Shown piece after piece: positions 13,089 through 19,601 of a stretch of 37,914 nt of DNA. A model generated the notes under the pieces. That model saw nothing but the letters and a program-made list of their open reading frames with translations, did not search any database and was not told the origin of the DNA. Source of the DNA: a virus; the IMG/VR virus record IMGVR_UViG_3300025896_000074, positions 1 to 37,914 of that record, one strand, 5' to 3'. Position 1 is the first letter of the stretch. Each line of letters opens with the position of its first letter. Made by a program: the position numbers and the translations under genes.

Positions 13089-13442
13089 ATGACAAAACTC
13101 TGCGATTGCAACGATGGCCCATGGCCCGATCCCTACAAATTCTGCCCGTCGGGCGGAAAGAACCTGTCCAGCTTATGCCCATCGGACGCGGCGGGTGGGT
13201 CTGCATCTTCCGAGAATCTAGCGCCATGCCGCATCCGCGAGGATGGAATCCCAGAGTTCGACGGCACCCGATGGGAAAGCGGCATGCACCTCATGGGGGA
13301 TCTCGTCGCGGATCGGCTGCCGGAGCCGTGCTGGATTCGAAACGGACGATCCGCAATGAAGATCAACCCCGGTGAAAGCCGTATCATGGGCCGCGGAATC
13401 ATGCTCGGATACGATGTAACTGAATTTTCGCAGAACGCCTAA
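13089..13442 (+). CDS. hypothetical plus-strand protein
   Basis: A 117-residue ORF with CDCNDGPWPDPYKFCPSGGKNL near the start, resembling a zinc ribbon that has lost one Cys (CPSGG for CPSCG). The rest is not recognised. It follows the RHH-like gene on the same strand and ends just before the tRNA 3' fragment. Overlapping minus-strand readings are shorter and look worse. It could be a lysogeny-expressed accessory gene or a decayed one. Confidence 0.4.
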   Translation: MTKLCDCNDGPWPDPYKFCPSGGKNLSSLCPSDAAGGSASSENLAPCRIREDGIPEFDGTRWESGMHLMGDLVADRLPEPCWIRNGRSAMKINPGESRIMGRGIMLGYDVTEFSQNA

Positions 13443-13503
13443 TCCTACCATTCCGAGTTGGGAGAATCGCCCCCGCTCAAAACGCCACCCGCGCCGCTGC
13501 CCC

Positions 13504-13550
13504 GGAAATCAAACTGATCATCGTTGGTTCGATCCCAACCGCCGGAGCCA
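13504..13550 (+). tRNA. 3' fragment of a tRNA gene (candidate attP core)
   Basis: A T-arm GTTGG-TTCGATC-CCAAC (13523-13539) is followed by seven acceptor bases CGCCGGA, G and an encoded CCA (13540-13550). No matching 5' acceptor strand (TCCGGCG) lies upstream, so only the 3' part is present. Phages that integrate into tRNA genes carry just such a 3' fragment as attP. The minus-strand reading of it encodes the spurious GGWDRTND motif. Confidence 0.6.
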
Positions 13551-13643
13551 CATTTTACAAGGGTTTCCAGCCGATCGCGAGAAATGGGGGGCTGTGAAAG
13601 GGGGCGGTTTTGGTTGACTTCCGGTAACTTCTCAGCGGATACG

Positions 13644-13677
13644 AAAAAGCCGCCACCCCGTGAAGGATGGCGGCTTT
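13644..13677 (-). terminator. rho-independent terminator of the late operon
   Basis: Stem AAAGCCGCCA / TGGCGGCTTT (13646-13655 and 13668-13677) with a 12-nt loop. On the minus strand it ends in a run of five T, 99 bp after the endolysin stop codon. It lies 4 bp after the tRNA-like sequence, as terminators after tRNA genes do. Confidence 0.8.
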
Positions 13678-13681
13678 GAAA

Positions 13682-13739
13682 TGAGCGGGACGGATTCGAA
13701 CCGCCGACACTTGCCTCTGGCCAACTGAGATACCGCTCA
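13682..13739 (-). tRNA. tRNA-like sequence lacking the anticodon arm
   Basis: Read on the minus strand: a 7-bp acceptor TGAGCGG/CCGCTCA, TA at positions 8-9, a D-arm TCTC-AGTTGGCCA-GAGG, then only 8 nt (CAAGTGTC), then T-arm GGCGG-TTCGAAT-CCGTC. The total is 58 nt instead of about 76. The acceptor, D and T arms pair well, but the anticodon stem-loop is missing. It follows the endolysin gene by 37 bp and precedes a terminator. It is either a tRNA remnant or a deliberate anticodon-less RNA. Confidence 0.65.
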
Positions 13740-13776
13740 CCTCGAAGCAAGCAAATCGGCGATGGCTTGGCAAGCG

Positions 13777-14352
13777 TCAGCGCGTGGCTTGGAAGTGCAT
13801 GGCGTCGTAGCCCCAGAATGCGGCGGCGCTGATCCAGCCTTCGCGGGCGAACTCTTCGATGATTTCTAGGGGCATGTCGGCGTTGATCGGCCAGGCGTTT
13901 TTGAAGGTGTTGTCGTCCGCGTCCAGGTCGATGGCGGCACCGTAGGCGTGGAGGCTGTAGGTGGATCCGCCGCGCTTGTAGCGGAAGTTGAAGACTCCGC
14001 AATAGTCGGTGGCTTCGTCCACGATGTCCGGGACGGCTTCCATGCGGGTGCGGATGCGATTGAGGATGCGCAGGAGGCTCTCGGCGCATTTGCGGTGCAC
14101 GCGGGTGCGGGTGACGAGTTTGCCGTCGTATTTGATTTCGTAGGGGAACTCGATGGTGACGAGCTGGGATTCGTCTCCAGGCGCTCCGTAGAACTTGCGG
14201 AGGCTCGCTTGATCGCTGGCAGGCCATGGGTTTGGCGTTGGCATGAGCTGGCGCAAATGCTCGCGGCAAGCGGCTTGGGAACGCGGCCCCCAGAATCCAT
14301 CCGGCGCGGCTCCTACGATAGTCTGCATGCGCTTGATTTCGGATGAGGTCAT
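13777..14352 (-). CDS. endolysin: peptidoglycan-binding domain plus M15 peptidase
   Basis: The 191-residue protein starts with a short peptidoglycan-binding-like repeat (about 5-33, KRMQTIVGAAPDGFWGPRSQ). An M15-type zinc peptidase domain follows. H135 and D142 in SLHAYGAAIDLD, and H186 in WGYDAMHFQ, are the three zinc ligands (HxxxxxxD...H). The family cleaves peptide bridges of peptidoglycan (D-Ala-D-Ala carboxypeptidase or L-Ala-D-Glu peptidase). It has no signal peptide, so it needs a holin, which the two genes just upstream could provide. It is the last gene of the late operon. Confidence 0.88.
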   Translation of the reverse strand: MTSSEIKRMQTIVGAAPDGFWGPRSQAACREHLRQLMPTPNPWPASDQASLRKFYGAPGDESQLVTIEFPYEIKYDGKLVTRTRVHRKCAESLLRILNRIRTRMEAVPDIVDEATDYCGVFNFRYKRGGSTYSLHAYGAAIDLDADDNTFKNAWPINADMPLEIIEEFAREGWISAAAFWGYDAMHFQATR

Positions 14353-14507
14353 GGTTTGGCGATGAGGTTGGAGGCGATGATGGAGGCGACGGCGAGAAAG
14401 CCGAGGATCACGATGGCGATCAGGATGCCCGCGGCGGTGGGGATCAGTGAAGTTGAACGGTGGCCCGTCCATTCTTCCACCGGGCGCAGCGGATCGTCGT
14501 TCTTCAT
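14349..14507 (-). CDS. small membrane protein, holin-like
   Basis: A 52-residue product with one strong hydrophobic helix (about 23-48, LIPTAAGILIAIVILGFLAVASIIASNL) after a polar, acidic N-terminus. It overlaps the endolysin start by 4 bp and the DUF1353 stop by 4 bp. Position and single membrane helix fit a holin or holin-associated protein. A structural membrane protein is not excluded. Confidence 0.6.
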   Translation of the reverse strand: MKNDDPLRPVEEWTGHRSTSLIPTAAGILIAIVILGFLAVASIIASNLIAKP

Positions 14508-14893
14508 GGCGGCGGGAGTTTTTTGAATGAGGAACCGCCGAACATGCGAACGGCGCGGTAGATGATTTCCCGGCGCAGCCAGTCCACGCCGATGTTGAAC
14601 ATGGCTTCTTTGAAAATCAGATCGGACTCGAGGCGGGAAAGATTGTGATGCGGGGAGGAGCGGCGGGAATAGAGGAAGTCGTGAATGAGGGCGGCGGGAA
14701 AGTAGGGTCCCCATGGATCGAGGATGCTCCAGAGCGGATGAGGGATGCTTGCGCCATCGGTGAGGAATCCGGTGGGAACGGTGATCTTGCCCTTGGAGGA
14801 GAAGTAGCGAAACGGGCGCTCGATGCGAAACACGCGGGAGGTTCCGCGCATGCCCGCATCGACCAGGTGCAGCTCGTCCGGGAAGTGTTTCAT
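14504..14893 (-). CDS. DUF1353 family protein
   Basis: A 129-residue protein. VPTGFLTDGASIPHPLWSIL and AALIHDFLYSRR are the hallmark of DUF1353, followed by LIFKEAMFNIGVDWLRREIIYRAVRMFGG. This family is common in phage lysis and tail-end regions, but its biochemical role is not established. Conserved Asp/His residues (TDGAS, IHD) suggest a metal site. It sits between two membrane proteins in the lysis block, with 4-bp overlaps at both ends. ATG 14893 is chosen for the overlap. Confidence 0.85.
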   Translation of the reverse strand: MKHFPDELHLVDAGMRGTSRVFRIERPFRYFSSKGKITVPTGFLTDGASIPHPLWSILDPWGPYFPAALIHDFLYSRRSSPHHNLSRLESDLIFKEAMFNIGVDWLRREIIYRAVRMFGGSSFKKLPPP

Positions 14894-15264
14894 GGGGAGC
14901 TGCGGCGCATTTCCGCGATTTCGCGGGTTTGGTCTGAGATGGCGGCGCGGAATTCCATCATGACGCGGGTGTTTTCCTTGTAGGCGTGGAAGAGTTCCGC
15001 GCGATCGGCGCGCATGTCCTGATAGACGTAGTAGGTGGACGCGGCGAACACGACGGCGACGCCGAACCTTCCGAGGAGCCACAGGGCGATGCCGCTGGGA
15101 GTTGGCGGAATGTTGACGTGGTCCGGGGTGTCTGCTTGGGCGGTGGCGTGGAGTTCGTCTTTGGACATGGCGAGGGGATTACTGTTTGACGGCGATGGCG
15201 TGGGTGGAGCTGTTGCGGTATTTGCGGCAAGGACAAGCGCCAAAAATGGGAGATATGCTTTCAT
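14890..15264 (-). CDS. membrane protein of the lysis block (holin candidate)
   Basis: A 124-residue product. The N-terminus (MKAYLPFLALVLAANTATA) looks like a signal peptide or first membrane segment. A Pro/Ser/Asn-rich linker, a second membrane helix (about 58-76, ALWLLGRFGVAVVFAASTYYV) and a charged helical tail follow. An internal ATG (15168, MSKDEL) would give a 92-residue one-helix form. Dual starts are known for holin/antiholin pairs, so both may be used. It overlaps its neighbours by 4 bp. Confidence 0.6.
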   Translation of the reverse strand: MKAYLPFLALVLAANTATAPPTPSPSNSNPLAMSKDELHATAQADTPDHVNIPPTPSGIALWLLGRFGVAVVFAASTYYVYQDMRADRAELFHAYKENTRVMMEFRAAISDQTREIAEMRRSSP

Positions 15265-15671
15265 GGGTTGGTTTTCTGACGAACGAAGAGTCTGGGTCCT
15301 GCTTGCCCGTTGACGGTCATTTCCTCGGGGAGAAGGATGGTCACGTTCTGCCATGTCTTGGTGTCGGTGCTGGCTTGGATGGTCACCGCGTAGATCCGGC
15401 CGCTTGGAGCGGCGAGCGTGATCGGCGCGGATGGCGAGGCTTCTCCGAGTTCGTTGAAGGCCACGACGCTGATTTGGTCGCCGCTGTTGGCGTTGATGAC
15501 CAGCGATGCGCCGGACGTGGTTCCAAGCGTGGTCATGCTTGATCCCACGACCCGGCAGACGCGGTAGCTCACACCCACCTGTGCTTGTGCCAGCGCCCAA
15601 GAGATGCGCCACTGCGCGGCAGCGACGTTCTGGGCAAGCGATAGCGCGATGATGGGGAGGAGGTGTTTCAT
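15261..15671 (-). CDS. exported fibronectin-III-like protein
   Basis: A 136-residue product with a signal peptide (MKHLLPIIALSLAQNVAAA). One beta-sandwich-like domain follows, with the look of a fibronectin type III repeat (WALAQAQVGVSYRVCRVVGSS, ...ISVVAFNELGEASPSAPITLAAP). An export signal is unusual for a phage tail-region protein. It may be released to the periplasm or surface, or may be a virion decoration. Overlaps at both ends keep it in the operon. Confidence 0.6.
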   Translation of the reverse strand: MKHLLPIIALSLAQNVAAAQWRISWALAQAQVGVSYRVCRVVGSSMTTLGTTSGASLVINANSGDQISVVAFNELGEASPSAPITLAAPSGRIYAVTIQASTDTKTWQNVTILLPEEMTVNGQAGPRLFVRQKTNP

Positions 15672-17239
15672 GGCTCAATCGCAAGCTGCTGCGCGGCTCC
15701 GGTGGCAAATTTCGCCATAAGCTTTGTTTTTCCTGATCCGTTATCGACGGCATAAATCACAAATCCATTTGCCGCTGGTGCCGCTGGCTCGGATGCCTGC
15801 TCGGTGCCTGTTAGAACGGTGCCGAGATAAATGCCTTTGGCGAAAGAACCACCGCCGCTGGTCCGGAAAGCGCCAGCGGAGGATGTGGCGTCGTTGGTTT
15901 GAGTCTGGGTGATCGTGGTGGCAAAAGTAGCGGTTGCACTTCCCGGATTGAATGTGACTTGCGCCGTTCCCAGCCTATTTTGCCAAACCGTGGTTCCGCT
16001 ATTCGCGCCTGGCTCACTGGTGACGCGCCCGAAGAACGTATTGCCGTTCAGGTCGGTGTAGAGATCTCCGGTGGTCTGTGTATTGGCTCCCGTTAGCGTG
16101 AGTGGAACAGCGACCTCAAATGGATAGGCGGCGGTTCCGGGAAGATTCGCATTGTTGCTGATCCGGGTCCTGCCGTTTTGCAGGCGTAGCGTGTTCGCTA
16201 CCGCAGAAGTTCCTACGGATGTGACAACCGCCACACTATTTTGCGTAAGCGTGAAATCACCAGCAGCCTTGAAAGTCCTTCCATCCGGCAAAACTGGTCC
16301 AGTTTCGGTCAATCCGAGTGATTTGGTATTTCCGCTAGACGCCAAAATGCGTCCATAAGCAGCAGGGCCACCGGGAGACATTTGTCCGTTTATACCAGCA
16401 GGGCCGCCGATCCAAATACCAAGTTCACCACTCTTCACACCAGCAGGAACATATTGGATAGACGCTTGTGATGGCTGTGCAGCACTTCCATTCCAGATGT
16501 TTCCCCTGAACTGCACCGCGATTGACTCACGCGTGCCGTCCAAAGTGCCACCTAATGTAGAAGTGCCATTTGCGATCCCCAGCGAGTTTAGATACAGGTA
16601 GCGCCAACCACGTAATGCCTCCGCGTTCCCTAACTGAAACCCACCATACCAATAGAAACAATGCCGTGACGATTCCCAAAACATTTCGGGGTAAGTCCCG
16701 CTGTCCCAATCATCCCCGTGATTGGCGATCATGCGCGTGTTTCCCACAGTTGTCCCGGTGTAATCCTCAAACTCCAAACGCTGCTCCGCAGCCAACCTCC
16801 AAGCCCCTCCGGGATTAGTGGGGTTTGGGTTAATTGGCACGTTGCGAAAAACTCCATTACTGTCCAGTTGAACCACCTTGTTCGCGCCGCCGGTGGTGGA
16901 GAGCTGCGAAACAGCCACATAGAGCGTGTCGAAGTAGAGTTTGAGAGTGGCTTTGATGTTCGACCACGAAAGTTTTTTCATCGCCCATGAAGCGGCGGAG
17001 TCGAGGAGGCTGAGGACGTCGGAATCTACGGGCGTTGTTTTTTCCGAGGTTCCGTTGATGGCGCTGGCGACGTTTGCGGCGGTGACGGATGCGTCGCTTC
17101 CGGCCGGGCCGGTGGCACCAGTGGAGCCAGTAGCGCCCGTGGCTCCGGTTTCTCCGGCAGGGCCTTGCGGGCCGACTCCGGTTTCGATGGTGAAACTCCG
17201 GCTCTCGCCGTCCTGGATGATGGTGAATGAACGGGCCAT
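15668..17239 (-). CDS. tail fibre / receptor-binding protein with collagen-like repeat
   Basis: A 523-residue product. After a short N-terminal strand (MARSFTIIQDGESRSFTIE) comes a collagen-like Gly-X-Y run (about 24-50, GPQGPAG then GATGATG units). A short helical segment and a long Asn/Gly/Thr-rich beta region of the kind in trimeric fibre shafts follow. The C-terminus (NGFVIYAVDNGSGKTKLMAKF...) resembles a fibre tip or head-binding end. A role in receptor recognition is inferred from these features and from its place at the end of the tail genes. Confidence 0.7.
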   Translation of the reverse strand: MARSFTIIQDGESRSFTIETGVGPQGPAGETGATGATGSTGATGPAGSDASVTAANVASAINGTSEKTTPVDSDVLSLLDSAASWAMKKLSWSNIKATLKLYFDTLYVAVSQLSTTGGANKVVQLDSNGVFRNVPINPNPTNPGGAWRLAAEQRLEFEDYTGTTVGNTRMIANHGDDWDSGTYPEMFWESSRHCFYWYGGFQLGNAEALRGWRYLYLNSLGIANGTSTLGGTLDGTRESIAVQFRGNIWNGSAAQPSQASIQYVPAGVKSGELGIWIGGPAGINGQMSPGGPAAYGRILASSGNTKSLGLTETGPVLPDGRTFKAAGDFTLTQNSVAVVTSVGTSAVANTLRLQNGRTRISNNANLPGTAAYPFEVAVPLTLTGANTQTTGDLYTDLNGNTFFGRVTSEPGANSGTTVWQNRLGTAQVTFNPGSATATFATTITQTQTNDATSSAGAFRTSGGGSFAKGIYLGTVLTGTEQASEPAAPAANGFVIYAVDNGSGKTKLMAKFATGAAQQLAIEP

Positions 17240-17240
17240 G

Positions 17241-17594
17241 TCAGTCGGTGATCTGGGTGAGGATTTCCCATGTGCCGGCAAACTCGGTGCGGACGGTGCC
17301 GGCGGAGTCGGTGGTTTCGACGTCGTGGGAATAGACGCCAGCGCCGAGGGAGGTGGTGGAGATGGCTGCGATGGTGAAGGACCATGCTCCGGCGGTGGCG
17401 GTGCCGATGGTGACGCCGGTGGTCTGGCTATCGAGCAGCAGGGCGGCGCTGGTGGATCCGGCGGCTTTGATTTTCACACGGACACGGGAGAGCGTGGTAT
17501 CCGCGGAGGTTTCCGTGATGAGGGTGGCGGGGAAGGTGTCCCCTTGGGTGATGGGTGCCCAATCCCATTTCAGGGGCGTGAGGTCGAGTGCCAT
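17241..17594 (-). CDS. small tail-associated beta protein
   Basis: A 117-residue, beta-rich, Thr/Ala-rich product. The pattern (ITQGDTFPATLITET...LSRVRVKIKA...GVYSHDVETTDSAGTVRTEFAGTWEILT) resembles the N-terminal baseplate or Ig-like domains that anchor fibres. It is placed 1 bp upstream of the collagen-like fibre gene. Likely a virion adaptor protein. Confidence 0.55.
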   Translation of the reverse strand: MALDLTPLKWDWAPITQGDTFPATLITETSADTTLSRVRVKIKAAGSTSAALLLDSQTTGVTIGTATAGAWSFTIAAISTTSLGAGVYSHDVETTDSAGTVRTEFAGTWEILTQITD

Positions 17595-17606
17595 GGGGGA
17601 AATGGA

Positions 17607-18488
17607 TCAGGTGGTGGAGCCGATGACGGTGATGGTGAAATCGCAGGTGTGGGTGGAGTCGGTCTCGATGTCCAAAGCGGTGTTGATTTCCGGATTGATG
17701 AGGAGGAAATAGCTGCCCGCGGTGAGTTTCCCGCCGGTGTCCACGGTATCGGTCCAGACGGCTTCTCCGGCAGAGCATTTGATGAGGATGCCGCGGTGGG
17801 TGACGATGGAATGGAGGGGGACGCCCTCGAAGTCGTTGCCGTCTCCGTCGTAGATTTTGGCTCCATCGGTGGCTACTCCGGCGGTGGTGTTGGTGGAGGT
17901 GGCGGCGGCGGTGACGCCGAGGCCGGAGGGAATGGCGAGATTGAGGGTGCCGTCGTTTGCGGGATAGAGATTGAGGGTGCCGCCGGTGACGGTGAAGGTG
18001 CTGGTGGGATCGATGGTGAGGACGATGTCGGCACCGGTGCCGGAGGCGGTGAGCCAAGCGGCGGCGACGGTGTCCGCATTGATGGCGGCGCGGGCTGCGG
18101 TGGCGATGAGCGCGGCGGTGGTGTGCTCGGTGGTGGTGAGCGCGACGTTGATGGTGCGCGGGCTGCCGGTCATGCCTGCGGCGGTGAGGGTCATGGCCAT
18201 GGTGCCGTTGCTGGTGCAGCCGGAAGCAGCGACGATGGTGGCGGTCTCCACTTGGGCCGTGCCAGCTGCCCATGTGATGGAGCCGGAGGTGTCTCCATCG
18301 GCGAGGACAAGGGCGAAGGAGTTGGTGCTTGGTGCAAGGATGGCGCGCAGGCTGTAGGCGACATTTGCATCGGCGAAGGTGATGGGGCTGATGGACTCAC
18401 CGATCTGGACGTTTCCGCTCAAGTTGGTGCCCGATGGGGTGCCGAGTGCGGTGAGGCTGATATTTGCCTTGGCGTCTGAAATGGACAT
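17607..18488 (-). CDS. tail-region structural protein, Thr/Ala-rich
   Basis: A 293-residue, Thr/Ala/Gly-rich product with no recognised domain. The middle (ANDGTLNLAIPSGLGVTAAATS) and C-terminus (FLLINPEINTALDIETDSTHTCDFTITVIG) look beta-structured. It starts exactly 35 bp after the conserved leader at 18489-18523. Probably a tail tip or fibre-related protein by position. Confidence 0.5.
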   Translation of the reverse strand: MSISDAKANISLTALGTPSGTNLSGNVQIGESISPITFADANVAYSLRAILAPSTNSFALVLADGDTSGSITWAAGTAQVETATIVAASGCTSNGTMAMTLTAAGMTGSPRTINVALTTTEHTTAALIATAARAAINADTVAAAWLTASGTGADIVLTIDPTSTFTVTGGTLNLYPANDGTLNLAIPSGLGVTAAATSTNTTAGVATDGAKIYDGDGNDFEGVPLHSIVTHRGILIKCSAGEAVWTDTVDTGGKLTAGSYFLLINPEINTALDIETDSTHTCDFTITVIGSTT

Positions 18489-18523
18489 GCGGCGGGTGTC
18501 CCGCGCGCGGCGCGAATGTCAAA
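18489..18523 (-). promoter_or_regulatory. conserved 35-bp leader, copy A
   Basis: Reads TTTGACATTCGCGCC, 8 variable bases, GACACCCGCCGC, then ATG. The same 35-bp layout occurs before the genes at 27784 and 34837. The TGA within TTTGACA is also the stop codon of the upstream glycosyltransferase. TTGACA resembles a -35 hexamer, but no -10 follows. Confidence 0.7.
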
Positions 18524-19601
18524 CCGGGATCCACTCTTGAGCACGCGCGCGGAGGTGGCCTTGGTAGGGCCCCTCGGGTTCGTGGTAGGCGATGTGGTGG
18601 GTGATTTTTCCGGCGGGGTCTTTTTTGACGTGATCGCAGGCGACGTGGGGAACGCAGGCGATGCGGAGACCTGCGGGCCGCCAACGGCGGAAGCAGAGAA
18701 AGAGGTCTTGAGTGCCGCCGCCATCGTATCCGGCAAAGTCCGCGAGGGCGAGGGCGCGGCGATCAAGGAGGGTGCAGCCGAGTCCGCACCAATCGGAGGG
18801 GACAATGGCACCTTCACCGATGCCGGGGTAGGCGTAGTCGAGCCAGCCGCGGGGATGCCAGCCGTGTTTTGCGATGACTTCCCAAATGTTCCCGTCGGGC
18901 GGGGAGGCTTTCACGCACTTCATGAGGCGCTGGTGCCTGCGTTGTTCTTTTTCCAGTGAAGAGGCTTTCTCCTTTTGCCATTTCGCCAAACTGATCGGCT
19001 GCTCGGAGATTGTGGAAGGCGGCGGCAAATTCACTTTGCCGAGTCTTTTTTCACATTCATTCAGGCATAATTTGAGGCGTGGCTTGAGTTTCCTCTCGGT
19101 GGGAAGGAAGTCTTCCGCGATGGGGTTTTGATAGGTGCCACGGCCGCCGAGGAATAGGCCGTTTTGATAGGTTCCGGCGGCGATGGCGTAGAGAGGAGAG
19201 CCGTCTGCGTGTGGCATGGAGAGGGTCCACTGGAGGACGCGCAGGGCATTTGCGGGGACGATGTTATCCGACTCGACGGACCAGAGAAAATCCGGGCGGA
19301 TCTTGACGCGGGCGGTGTGCAAGGCGGCACCTTGAAGGGCGGCAATGCGGAGCTGCGCGGATTTCTGATAGTCCTTGGCGTCGTCTTCCATGCCTGCCAG
19401 GCGGATGACGGTGATGGCCCAGCCCTCGGGGAGTTCGGCGCGGAGGGTTTCCTCGGCTTGTTTGGATTCGTCCGAGTGATCGGTGGCGAAGATGAAATGG
19501 CCGTTGGTGATGTGGGCGGCGGCGGTGGCAATGGAGCGCACGCACTGCGGCCAGGCGTGCAGGTAGGACTTGGTGGCGGCGGTAACGACGGCGAGTTTCA
19601 C
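18519..19601 (-). CDS. glycosyltransferase-like protein
   Basis: A 360-residue protein starting at GTG (GTGA overlap with the upstream stop). The start KLAVVTAATKSYLHAWPQC and the acidic motif in FLWSVESDNIVP (about 106-115) fit a GT-A type fold. Later GGTQDLFLCFRRW is like the closing motif of family 2 glycosyltransferases. It lies directly downstream of a Ser/Thr-rich fibre-like gene, so that protein is a candidate acceptor. The upstream in-frame extension to 19826 is a shadow of that gene. Confidence 0.7.
   Translation of the reverse strand: MKLAVVTAATKSYLHAWPQCVRSIATAAAHITNGHFIFATDHSDESKQAEETLRAELPEGWAITVIRLAGMEDDAKDYQKSAQLRIAALQGAALHTARVKIRPDFLWSVESDNIVPANALRVLQWTLSMPHADGSPLYAIAAGTYQNGLFLGGRGTYQNPIAEDFLPTERKLKPRLKLCLNECEKRLGKVNLPPPSTISEQPISLAKWQKEKASSLEKEQRRHQRLMKCVKASPPDGNIWEVIAKHGWHPRGWLDYAYPGIGEGAIVPSDWCGLGCTLLDRRALALADFAGYDGGGTQDLFLCFRRWRPAGLRIACVPHVACDHVKKDPAGKITHHIAYHEPEGPYQGHLRARAQEWIPV

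Larger units (their letters stand above)
13443..13776. other. intergenic region between convergent ends
   Basis: No protein gene is credible here. In order it holds a tRNA 3'-end fragment on the plus strand (to 13550), about 90 bp without a clear feature, a rho-independent terminator (13644-13677) and a tRNA-like sequence on the minus strand (13682-13739). It separates the two ends of the phage map: the lysogeny-side plus-strand genes and the end of the late operon. Confidence 0.7.

Noticed and set aside
13445-14269. Minus-strand ORF with a GGWDRTND motif
   Set aside because: This motif is the antisense of a tRNA T-arm and acceptor end; the rest is a shadow of the endolysin gene.
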